Positions 8,211 to 15,357 of a DNA stretch of 64,000 nt are shown in pieces. The DNA is from Paractinoplanes bogorensis. GTDB lineage: Bacteria; Actinomycetota; Actinomycetes; Mycobacteriales; Micromonosporaceae. Location of the stretch: assembly GCF_018829635.1 (NCBI RefSeq), contig NZ_JAHKKG010000006.1:310001-374000 (forward strand), in the 5' to 3' direction. The notes beneath the pieces were generated by a model. That model searched no databases. It worked only from the letters and a program-made list of their open reading frames with translations, and was not told the origin of the DNA. The position numbers and the translations under genes were made by a program. Each line of letters opens with the position of its first letter. The stretch's first letter is position 1.

Positions 8211-8855
8211 TCAGACCTGCTCGTAGAGACCGTGCACGGCCAGCTGGATGCCCAGCTCGAGCCGGCTCCGGGCGCCCACCATCTGCATGATCTGGGTGAC
8301 GTGCCGCTGCACCGTACGGGTCGACACGGCCAGCTCCCGCGCCACCACATCGTCGGTGGCGCCGCTGGTCAACCGGCGCAGCACGTCCCGCTGCAACGCG
8401 TTCAACCGCCCGTGCAGGCCGTCGTCGTCCGGCCGGGCCTCGTACCAGTGATGGTGAAAGATCGTCACCAGCGTCTGCACCGCGCTGGGCGAGCGGACGG
8501 CCAGCGGGGCGGTGCCGGCCCCGCGCGAGACGATCGCCAGCTTACGGTCCAGCAGCACCATCAGCGTCGGCGAGTGCTTCCCGCTCCGCACGTCGGCCCG
8601 CTTGCCGAGCAGCGCGCGCAGCCGCTTCCCCCGGTCGAGCAGGGTCTCCCCGGCCACGACGGCGAGCACCCGGTCGGCCCCGGCCCACCCGCCCCCGGCC
8701 GGCCGGACCCGGTCCTCCTCCTCGGACAGCAGCGTGCAGTTGGCCGGAATCAGGGCCAGCACCTCGTCCCGCGCCGAGCGGATCAGACGGTTGGCCAGCC
8801 GCCACGCCTCGCCCTCGGCGCCGGCGGTGTCCGGATCCGTTGTCGCAACAGACAT
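8211..8855 (-). CDS. LuxR-family regulator with a TrmB-like sensor domain
   Basis: 214 residues. The N-terminal 140 residues contain TLMVLLDRKLAIVSRG and a terminal FHHHWYEA, a pattern like the TrmB/PLD-like effector domain found in many actinobacterial one-component LuxR proteins. The C-terminal HTH (LNALQRDVLRRLTSGATDD to MVGARSRLELGIQLAVHGLY) is a GerE-type domain. There is no receiver Asp, so it is a one-component regulator, probably ligand-responsive. ATG at 8855 was chosen over 8885 because GGAGGAAG lies just upstream of it. Its neighbours are all regulators, so it may control the adjoining cluster or the two-component system next to it. Confidence 0.8.
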   Translation of the reverse strand: MSVATTDPDTAGAEGEAWRLANRLIRSARDEVLALIPANCTLLSEEEDRVRPAGGGWAGADRVLAVVAGETLLDRGKRLRALLGKRADVRSGKHSPTLMVLLDRKLAIVSRGAGTAPLAVRSPSAVQTLVTIFHHHWYEARPDDDGLHGRLNALQRDVLRRLTSGATDDVVARELAVSTRTVQRHVTQIMQMVGARSRLELGIQLAVHGLYEQV

Positions 8856-8965
8856 TTCTCTTCCTCCCCCGTGCGACCGCCCCACTCTCGCAACGCTGCG
8901 CCGGGCGGCCTACGGAGAGAAACCTAACGACCGCTGGGCGTGCCGGGTACCGGGGAATCCCTGCT

Positions 8966-9673
8966 TCAGCGCATCGGATTTCGGCCCGACCGTCTCAATT
9001 GGAGCGGACCACCCGGCCGGGCCGGACCGTTGAGACGCAGATACATCAGAACGGCCCGTACGCGACGGTGCACGCCCTCCGCGGCCTCGATCTGCAACCG
9101 CCCCAGGATGCTGGTCACATAGGACTCGACCGTCTTGATGCTGAGGTTCAGCCGGTCGCCGATGGCCCGGTTGGTGAAGCCCTGCGCCATCAGGGCCAGC
9201 ACCTCCTGCTCGCGTTCGGTCAGCCGGTCGAACCGGCCGCCCGTGCGGTGCCCGGCCATCAGCTCCTCGATCAGCGTCTCGTCGATCAGCGCGCCCCCGC
9301 CGGCGATGTCGCGCAACGCCGACACGATCTGATCGACGTGCAGGATGCGCTCCTTGAGCAGATAGCCGACACCGCCCTCGCCGGAGTTGACGATCGCCAG
9401 CGCGTACTCCGTCTCGACGTGCATCGACAGGATCAGCACGGCGATGTCCGGGTACTCGCGCCGGATCCGCTCGGTGGCGGCCAGCCCCTCGGTCGTATAG
9501 GTCGGCGGCATCCGGATGTCCACGATCACCGCGTCCGGCCGGTGCGCGGTGACCGCCTCCAGCAGCTCGCGAGCATCCCCGACGGTGGCCAGCACCTCCA
9601 TGCCGGCCCCGCGCAGCATGGCCGTCAGGCCTTCCCGGATCAGTACCGCGTCGTCTGCAATGACGATGCGCAC
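8966..9673 (-). CDS. NarL-family response regulator
   Basis: 235 residues. Receiver domain with acidic pair IADD (residues 5-8), phospho-acceptor Asp52 in VIVDIRMP, and a LuxR HTH (RLTEREQEVLALMAQGFTNR onward, about 150-210). The start overlaps the end of the histidine kinase gene by 34 nt, so the two are translated as a coupled pair, and this is its cognate regulator. A basic 20-residue tail (RPGGPLQLRRSG) follows the HTH. Target genes cannot be read from the sequence. Confidence 0.93.
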   Translation of the reverse strand: MRIVIADDAVLIREGLTAMLRGAGMEVLATVGDARELLEAVTAHRPDAVIVDIRMPPTYTTEGLAATERIRREYPDIAVLILSMHVETEYALAIVNSGEGGVGYLLKERILHVDQIVSALRDIAGGGALIDETLIEELMAGHRTGGRFDRLTEREQEVLALMAQGFTNRAIGDRLNLSIKTVESYVTSILGRLQIEAAEGVHRRVRAVLMYLRLNGPARPGGPLQLRRSGRNPMR

Positions 9674-11157
9674 GGAATCACCACCCGTAGTGTCGTGCCG
9701 GCCCCCGGCCGGCTCTCCAGTCCGAGACGGCCACCCAGCCGCTCGGCCCGGCGGCCCAGCTGACCGAGGCCGCCCTCGGCGTTCACCCGGGCCCCGCCGG
9801 TCCCGTCGTCGCAGATCACCACGTGCAGGCAGCCGCGTTCCTTACGGAGCCGGATCACCACGTTGCGCGCGGCGCCGTGCCGGATCGCGTTGGACAACGC
9901 CTCGGCCACGGTGAAGTAGGCGACCTCGGCCACCAGCGTCGGGATGGCCCGGGGGCGGCCCTCGATCCGTACGCGAACCGGGGTGTTGGCGGCCAGCACG
10001 CCCAGCGCCTCGTGCAGCTCGCGCCGGTTCAGCGCGGGCGGCCGCAGCCCGCGGCTCAGCAGCCGCAACTCGCTCAGCGCCAGGGTGAGCTCGGTGGCCG
10101 CGGTGTCCAGATGGGTGCCGGCCTCGTTCTTGGACTCGCTCATCGCGCTGCGCGCCATCTGCAGCAGCATGGTCGCGTTGACCAGCCGCAGCTGCGCGCC
10201 GTCGTGCAGGTCCCGCTCGATCTCGGTCCGGGCCCGCCGGTGGCCGTCCGAGGCCTCCTGCTTGTAGCGGCGTTTCCAGAGGGCCGCGTCGGCCTGCCAG
10301 CCGCGGGCGTTGGTCAGCAGGACCAGCGGCGGAAGCACCATCTGGAGGATCACGCCGACGGCGTTGCCGGCCAGCCAGACCGGCAGCGGCGGCATGGCCA
10401 CGAGCGGCACCACCGCGGCCGTGACCACCACCCCGCACAGCATCAGGCCGGGCAGGGCGACGATCCGCTGCACGCTGGGCCAGCGCCGCCCCAGCTGAAC
10501 GGCGAGCCAGACGGCCACGACGACCACAGCCACGCGCGCCGCCACCGGAAGGTACGGATCCACCGTCCAGTCCGGCGCGGGCAGGCAGACCAGGCACGGG
10601 TCGGTCGGGCTGGACGGGGCGAGCCGGCTGTCGGCGATCAGCAGCGGCAGCACGGCCACGCCGACGGTCAGCAGCGCCCGCTCGGACCGGCGGAACGGCC
10701 GCCGCTCCGGGTGCACCACCAGCGTGACCACCAGCAGTGTCCATACCAGGGGATGCGCGACGGCGGAGAAGTCTATGCCGGTCGAGCCGTCCAGCGGGCC
10801 GGTGGCCCGCGCGAGCCAGACCAGCGCGATGGCGAAGAACAGCACACCGGTCAGGGCGGTCGAGGCCGGCGCGATCAGGATCATGCCGGCGGTGCTGTAC
10901 GAGCAGACGAGCACGAGCGCGGTCACGACGAAGAGCGTGGTCTCCGGATCGCCGGCCTGCACGGCGCGGACGACGCCGGCCACGCTGACGGCCAGCACCG
11001 CACAGCCGAGCAGGGTGAAAGCCAGTCCTCGCCAGGGTGTTCGCCAGGCCGGGGCGGCCTTTCGCCAGGCTGGGACGGCCCTTAGCCAGGCTGGGATGGC
11101 CTTTCGCCAGGCCGGAAAGGGATGGAGTCGACCAGTTCTGGGCACCGAAAGGCGCAC
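9640..11157 (-). CDS. NarL-type sensor histidine kinase (HisKA_3)
   Basis: Integral membrane kinase, about 505 residues from GTG at 11157, which has GGGGGA 6 nt upstream; a TTG at 11253 would add 32 residues. Several hydrophobic segments span roughly the first 290 residues. ERDLHDGAQLRL is the phospho-accepting H-box of the HisKA_3 class, and EALSNAIRHG and GLGQLGRRAERLGG are N- and G-type boxes of the HATPase domain. The extreme N-terminus carries four copies of a PAWRxxx heptapeptide encoded by a 21-bp DNA repeat. No periplasmic sensor domain of recognisable type was seen, so membrane-embedded sensing is inferred. Cognate regulator gene overlaps its end. Confidence 0.9.
   Translation of the reverse strand: MRLSVPRTGRLHPFPAWRKAIPAWLRAVPAWRKAAPAWRTPWRGLAFTLLGCAVLAVSVAGVVRAVQAGDPETTLFVVTALVLVCSYSTAGMILIAPASTALTGVLFFAIALVWLARATGPLDGSTGIDFSAVAHPLVWTLLVVTLVVHPERRPFRRSERALLTVGVAVLPLLIADSRLAPSSPTDPCLVCLPAPDWTVDPYLPVAARVAVVVVAVWLAVQLGRRWPSVQRIVALPGLMLCGVVVTAAVVPLVAMPPLPVWLAGNAVGVILQMVLPPLVLLTNARGWQADAALWKRRYKQEASDGHRRARTEIERDLHDGAQLRLVNATMLLQMARSAMSESKNEAGTHLDTAATELTLALSELRLLSRGLRPPALNRRELHEALGVLAANTPVRVRIEGRPRAIPTLVAEVAYFTVAEALSNAIRHGAARNVVIRLRKERGCLHVVICDDGTGGARVNAEGGLGQLGRRAERLGGRLGLESRPGAGTTLRVVIPCASSLQTTRY
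11031..11115 (-). repeat. 21-bp tandem repeat in the kinase N-terminus
   Basis: Three clear 21-bp units (11043-11063, 11064-11084, 11085-11105), each beginning GCCAGGC, with partial units on both sides. They are in frame and encode PAWRKxx-type heptads ahead of the first membrane segment. Copy number could vary without breaking the frame. Confidence 0.8.
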
Positions 11158-11466
11158 GATCGTTCCCCCGTGGTCGGTAGCCGAAACGAGCCGGAACCTG
11201 GGAAACGGCTGACACTCCGATGTGGAACCAGGCGCTGCGCACGCTCGGCTCAATCATTCCCCCGGGACCGGCTCCCGCGCGATCGAAAGCAATATAACGC
11301 AGTGATATCGGTCTAAGGGTGAGCGTGGCAAATCAGTTTTCCGCGTTAAGCCCCCATTGTCGGGCTACCCCATCTTAATCGCCCCAACCGTGCGAATCGG
11401 ACTAGGATATTCCGCCTTTACCTACAAGTAGGGTATGAATAGCGGACCGCCGGACGCGAGGTCAGG
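11158..11466. other. AT-richer intergenic region upstream of the histidine kinase
   Basis: No gene was found. The stretch from about 11285 to 11455 is clearly less GC-rich than the rest of the window (TATAACG, GTGATATCGG, GGATATTCC) and should hold the promoter of the leftward kinase operon. A short palindrome, CCTACAAGTAGG at 11421-11432, is a possible regulator site. No confident -35/-10 pair could be assigned. Confidence 0.4.
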
Positions 11467-11494
11467 GCACTGCCGAACCGAAGCTCGGCAGTGC
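11467..11494 (-). terminator. hairpin downstream of the lipoprotein gene
   Basis: A perfect 10-bp stem, GCACTGCCGA (11467-11476) with TCGGCAGTGC (11485-11494), and an 8-nt loop. It lies about 115 bp beyond the lipoprotein stop. No T-run follows, as is common for actinobacterial terminators. Confidence 0.6.
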
Positions 11495-11610
11495 GTGCGG
11501 TTCGCAATCCGGCCAGCCTTTTCGACGTCGTCCGCCCATGTCGGATAACCGATTGTTCAGCGGATTAACGTCCCCGGGTGGGATGCATTCAATGCGTTTT
11601 CCGGCGTAGT

Positions 11611-12138
11611 TCAGGGCTTGCCGTTGTCGAGAACCTTGGCCGTGGCCGTGATGGTCATCGAACGCTGCTTGCCGCCGCCGACCGTGTAGATCGCGTACGT
11701 GTGCTTCTCGACCGAGCCGACCGGCCCGTTGCACTGGAACATGAACGTCTCGGTGCCCGACAGCTCCACCGGCCCGTACGTGCCCGGCGTGCCGGTCGGG
11801 TCGTCCACGCTGAGCGCCGCCCCCGTCGCGCCGGTGATCTTCCACTTGATGATCGCCGGAACCGCCGGCGCGCGGAACACCGCCGTGCCCTCCGGACACT
11901 TCGGCTTCTGCACCAGCTTGAACGAGACGACCTTCGCGCTCTTCTTCTTCGGCTTCGCCTTGTGGCTGGGCTTCGCGCTGTGGCTCGGCTGGTTGGAGCT
12001 GACGGACTTCGTGGCGACCGGGTTCGCGTTGGCCGCGACCACCCGGTGCTCGGACGAGGAGTCGCCGCCGGAGGAACAGGCGGCGAGGGTGGCGATCGTG
12101 GTGGCGGCCAGCGCCAGAACCGTCAGCTGCGTCTTCAT
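11611..12138 (-). CDS. secreted lipoprotein of unknown function
   Basis: 175 residues. The signal peptide MKTQLTVLALAATTIATLAAC ends in a lipobox with Cys21, so it should be exported and lipid-anchored. A Ser/Lys-rich linker (PSHSAKPSHKAKPKKKSAK, about residues 50-68) would cross or bind the cell wall. The rest is a beta-rich domain with a Cys pair (KCPEG and FQCNG) that may form a disulfide, plus a TYAIYTVGGGKQRSMTITAT strand region suggesting an Ig-like fold. No enzyme motif is seen. It stands alone; the DNA upstream is the (GCYY)n array. Confidence 0.75.
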   Translation of the reverse strand: MKTQLTVLALAATTIATLAACSSGGDSSSEHRVVAANANPVATKSVSSNQPSHSAKPSHKAKPKKKSAKVVSFKLVQKPKCPEGTAVFRAPAVPAIIKWKITGATGAALSVDDPTGTPGTYGPVELSGTETFMFQCNGPVGSVEKHTYAIYTVGGGKQRSMTITATAKVLDNGKP

Positions 12139-12210
12139 GCCTGTTGACGGTAGGCATCCGGTGACGTGTTGTGATCACGGTTTCGTGCCGCCCCGGATCG
12201 CCAGTCCCTC

Positions 12211-12414
12211 GCCCGCCCGCCCGCTTGCTCGCCCGCCCGCCTGCCTGCTTGCCCGCCCGCCCGCCCGCCTGCTTGCTCGCCCGCCCGCCTGCCTGCTTGC
12301 TCGCCCGCCCGCCCGCCCGCCTGCCTGCTTGCTCGCCCGCCTGCCTGCTTGCTTGCCCGCCTGCCTGCTTGCTTGCTCGCCTGCTTGCTCGCCCGCCTTG
12401 CTGCCCGCTCGCCC
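12211..12414. repeat. (GCYY)n tetranucleotide array, about 200 bp
   Basis: About 47 consecutive tetranucleotides of form GC followed by two pyrimidines (GCCC, GCCT, GCTT, GCTC), with the register kept almost throughout and lost near 12397. It occupies the divergent intergenic region between the lipoprotein (start 12138) and the gene at 12508. The minus strand is open in several frames (Ala/Gly/Arg/Lys/Gln/Ser) only because of the repeat. Confidence 0.9.
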
Positions 12415-12507
12415 ACCCCGGTCGGTCCGTTCGAGTTCGGGTTGAAGGCCGCCGGCCCGCGTCTTCATGCCCCCCGGGCCGTTCGGGGGCGCGGCTAAAC
12501 TGCGCGC

Positions 12508-13152
12508 GTGACGGGCTATGACACCGTGGCCGAGCTGCGCCGCGCGGGGCCGTGGGAGTTTCTCCGAAGTTTCGCGCGAGCGTGGCAACTGCCGGCCCGG
12601 CCGGCGTGGGATCAGGCGGCGATCGAGCAGCGCCTCGACCGGCCGATTCCTGAAATGCTGTGCGTGGCCTACGGAACTGGCGTCTTCGACCTGCGCGGCC
12701 TGCACGCCGAGGACGGAATTCTGGTCTTCCACAGCGCGGATCCGCTCGTGGCCGAGGCAAGCTGGGGTATCACGCTCGACGGCGCCGATCCGGCCGTGCT
12801 GATCGACAACGGGGCCGGCTGGATGCCCTATGCACCAGACCTGCCGACGGCGTGCGTGACGCTGGCGCTCACCGCGGCGGTGGAGACCGACCGCCCAGGC
12901 GACGCGGTCGCCGCCTGCGAACTGGACGCGGACGAGGTCGCCGCCGCGGTGGCCCAGTTCGAACGAGTGCCGCTGGAGGATCATCCGATGTGGATTGACG
13001 TGGAGGAGGGTCCGGTGCGGTGGTACTCCCGGCCTGGGCGACTGATACGCACCCACGGTGAGGGCGGCGCCTGGCTGTGGGTCCGCGGCCAGACGCCGGA
13101 CGACCTGGAAGCGATCCGTGCGGCGTTGCCGGGAGTCCACTGGGCGAGTTGA
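12508..13152 (+). CDS. hypothetical protein, possibly SUKH (SMI1/KNR4)-like
   Basis: 214 residues, soluble, acidic. RLDRPIPEMLCVAYGTGVFD followed by ILVFHSADPLVAEASWGITL and AVLIDNGAGWMPYAPD resembles the alternating hydrophobic pattern of SMI1/KNR4-type proteins, which often serve as immunity proteins to toxins, but the resemblance is weak. The C-terminus (GGAWLWVRGQTPDDLEAIRA) is a small alpha/beta element. GTG at 12508 follows ACTGCGC without a strong ribosome site. No toxin gene is adjacent. Unknown function is the safe call. Confidence 0.6.
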   Translation: MTGYDTVAELRRAGPWEFLRSFARAWQLPARPAWDQAAIEQRLDRPIPEMLCVAYGTGVFDLRGLHAEDGILVFHSADPLVAEASWGITLDGADPAVLIDNGAGWMPYAPDLPTACVTLALTAAVETDRPGDAVAACELDADEVAAAVAQFERVPLEDHPMWIDVEEGPVRWYSRPGRLIRTHGEGGAWLWVRGQTPDDLEAIRAALPGVHWAS

Positions 13153-13266
13153 CGCCGTCACCGAGCGGACTCCGCATGGCCAGGGCGTCCGCAGCTACTC
13201 GCATCACGCGATCAGGCGCGTTGCTACGAGTCGACGGGCGCGGGCGTACGGCGCGTTTCGGCGGCG

Positions 13267-13290
13267 GTGTGCGGGTGTGCGGGTGTGCGG
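13267..13290. repeat. 8-bp tandem repeat (GTGTGCGG)x3
   Basis: Three perfect GTGTGCGG units in the 147-bp gap between convergent genes ending at 13152 and 13300. Nothing else recognisable lies in the gap. Confidence 0.8.
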
Positions 13291-13299
13291 GTGATCGGC

Positions 13300-14601
13300 C
13301 TACGCGCGGGGGTGGTACAGGTTGCGGCGGGGCTGCCGCGCCGGGTCGATGTGGCGTGGCGGGATGAAGTCGGGTTGCCGGTCGGTGCCGAGGCGGATCT
13401 TCCAACCTGAGGTCGGGTCGTGGGCCAGCCGGTGATGGTGGCGGCACAGCAGGACCAGGTTGTCGAGGGCAGTGCTGCCGTCGGAACTCCATGGCGTTAT
13501 GTGGTGGGCGTCTGTCCAGCGGGGCGGGCGATCGCAGTCGGGGAAGGCGCACCCTCGGTCGCGCAGGGTCAGGGCTCGGCGCAGGACGGTGGAGGCGAGG
13601 CGGCTGCTGCGGCCGAGGTCCAGGACCTGGCCGGCGCTGCCCAGGACGGCGGGCAGGATCCTCGCGTCGCACGCCAGCCGTCGAGCCGTGGCGGCGGACA
13701 ACCGCAGTCCGGTGTCGGTCGTGGCGGTGCCCAGGGCCCGGGTGAGTGGGTCGTAGGCGAGGGTGACTGACAGTTGGGCGGGTTCGCCGCCCGACTCGGG
13801 CAGCTCGCCGGTGCGTAGGGCGAGCCGGCAGATATCGATCAGGGCGTCGGCGCGGCGTTGGGCCGGGCGGCGGTTGTCGTCGGGGGTGGGCCCGCACAAG
13901 GGGAGCAATGCGGCTTGCAGGATGGCGGCGTCCTCCTGGCCGAGGAGTCCGGTCAGGCGCACGATCCCGGCGTCGGGGGCGGAGAGGGTGAGGCCACGGT
14001 TGCGGTGGGCGCGGGCTTCCTGACGGGCCAGGGCGAGTTCGTCGGCGCGGTCGGCCAGGTGCGGGGCGACGTAGGTGAGGATGCGGTCGCCGACATGGCT
14101 GAGCTGGTTGGCGGTCAGCCGGCCGGCCATGGCGATCAGAGTCGTGCCGGCCTGCTCGACGATCGTGTCGGCGTCAACCGCGTCGGCGCGGTCGGTGGTC
14201 TCGTCCAGCTCGATCAGGCCGGTGGTCACGGAGTCGAGGGCGGTAGCGATCGCGGTGGCCTGGCGGGCGTCGATGTGGCCGTCGAGCAGGGCCTGTTCGA
14301 CGGCGGGTTGGCGGGTCAGGTCGGCGGCGCGTTCGGCCAGCCGGCGGGCCGGGCCGAGATCGAGCCGCAGGCGGGCGCGGAGCCAGGTGGCGGTGCTGCG
14401 ATGGCCGTGAGCGGTGGGCAGGCCACGGCGTTCGGCGTGCTGGACCAACCGCGTCTGCAGGGCGAAGGCGGTCTGTTCGAGGCGGTAGGCGGCGTCCAGA
14501 CAGGCGGTCAGGTCGTCGTCGCCGAGGGGCCACAGCGAGGCGGCGGCGAGCTTTGCCGCGTCCTGTCCCAGCTGTGTCACGTCGGCCAACATGGGGAGCA
14601 T
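13300..14601 (-). CDS. DUF222 / 13E12-type HNH endonuclease
   Basis: About 433 residues. The N-terminal two thirds is the helical DUF222 domain (AYRLEQTAFALQTRLVQHAE, HIDARQATAIATALD). The C-terminus is an HNH nuclease: CAFPDCDRP with paired Cys, DAHHITPWSSDG with the catalytic His pair, then LDNLVLLCRHHHRLAHD. ATG at 14601 was preferred to 14664 because a near-consensus SOS box lies at 14604-14619, inside the longer reading; ATG at 14592 is also possible. These proteins are multicopy in actinobacteria, and mycobacterial 13E12 members belong to the LexA regulon, which fits this promoter. Substrate and role are unknown. Confidence 0.88.
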   Translation of the reverse strand: MLPMLADVTQLGQDAAKLAAASLWPLGDDDLTACLDAAYRLEQTAFALQTRLVQHAERRGLPTAHGHRSTATWLRARLRLDLGPARRLAERAADLTRQPAVEQALLDGHIDARQATAIATALDSVTTGLIELDETTDRADAVDADTIVEQAGTTLIAMAGRLTANQLSHVGDRILTYVAPHLADRADELALARQEARAHRNRGLTLSAPDAGIVRLTGLLGQEDAAILQAALLPLCGPTPDDNRRPAQRRADALIDICRLALRTGELPESGGEPAQLSVTLAYDPLTRALGTATTDTGLRLSAATARRLACDARILPAVLGSAGQVLDLGRSSRLASTVLRRALTLRDRGCAFPDCDRPPRWTDAHHITPWSSDGSTALDNLVLLCRHHHRLAHDPTSGWKIRLGTDRQPDFIPPRHIDPARQPRRNLYHPRA

Positions 14602-14603
14602 CT

Positions 14604-14619
14604 TCGAACATACGTACGA
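14604..14619 (-). promoter_or_regulatory. putative LexA (SOS) box
   Basis: TCGAACATACGTACGA fits the actinobacterial SOS box TCGAAC-N4-GTTCGA with one mismatch. It lies directly upstream of the DUF222-HNH start, so DNA-damage induction of that gene is likely. Confidence 0.65.
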
Positions 14620-14703
14620 CAAAAATTCGTACGGGAAACGCTCTAGGAGATCGACATCCACCATCTGCGAACCGGCGCCAAACGGGTGGGCGAATCGGGC
14701 AAT

Positions 14704-15357
14704 TTACGCGGGTGTGACCAGGCCGGTCTCGTACGCGAAAATGACTGCCTGGGCTCGGTCCCGCAGGTTGAGCTTGGCCAGGATGCGTCCGATGTGTGTC
14801 TTCACCGTCTGCTCGGCGACGATCAGCTCGGCGGCGATCTCCTGGTTGGAGCGGCCTTTGGCGATCAGCAGCAGGACGTCGGTCTCGCGGGGCGTCAAGG
14901 CGTTCAGTGCTGCGGGGCGGGGGCGGTCGGTCGTCGGGCGGGACGCGAACTCGGTGATGAGCAGGCGAGTCACCTTGGGGGCCAGCAGGGCCTCGCCGGC
15001 GGCCACGACGCGTACGGCGTTGATCAGGTCGGCGGCTGGGGCGTCCTTGAGCAGGAAGCCGCTCGCACCGGCGCGCAGTGCCGCGTAGACGTAGTCGTCC
15101 AGGTCGAACGTGGTCAGGATCAGGATGCGGGGGCCTCCGTCGACCGCGGCCAGACGACGCGTGGCTTCCAGGCCGTCCATCACGGGCATGCGTACGTCCA
15201 TCAGCACCACGTCGGGGCGCAGCTCGCGCGCCCGGGCCACGGCGGCCTCTCCGTCGGCGGCGTCACCGACGATCAGCATGTCGGGCTGGGCGCCGAGCAG
15301 GGCGCCGAAACCCTCGCGGACCATCGCCTGGTCATCGGCGATCAGGACCTTGATCAC
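14704..15357 (-). CDS. NarL-family response regulator
   Basis: 217 residues with the complete response-regulator layout: IADDQ acidic pair, Asp54 in VVLMDVRMP as phospho-acceptor, FLLKDA with the conserved Lys, and a LuxR HTH (ALTPRETDVLLLIAKGRSNQ to KLNLRDRAQAVIFAYETGL). The start overlaps the kinase stop by 4 nt (ATGA), so the pair is co-translated. Very similar in type to liaR/desR regulators. Targets unknown. Confidence 0.94.
   Translation of the reverse strand: MIKVLIADDQAMVREGFGALLGAQPDMLIVGDAADGEAAVARARELRPDVVLMDVRMPVMDGLEATRRLAAVDGGPRILILTTFDLDDYVYAALRAGASGFLLKDAPAADLINAVRVVAAGEALLAPKVTRLLITEFASRPTTDRPRPAALNALTPRETDVLLLIAKGRSNQEIAAELIVAEQTVKTHIGRILAKLNLRDRAQAVIFAYETGLVTPA

Noticed and set aside
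12135-12416. Minus-strand frame of Ala/Gly/Arg/Lys/Gln/Ser repeats over the (GCYY)n array
   Set aside because: Openness is a direct result of the tetranucleotide repeat; no conserved sequence outside the array.
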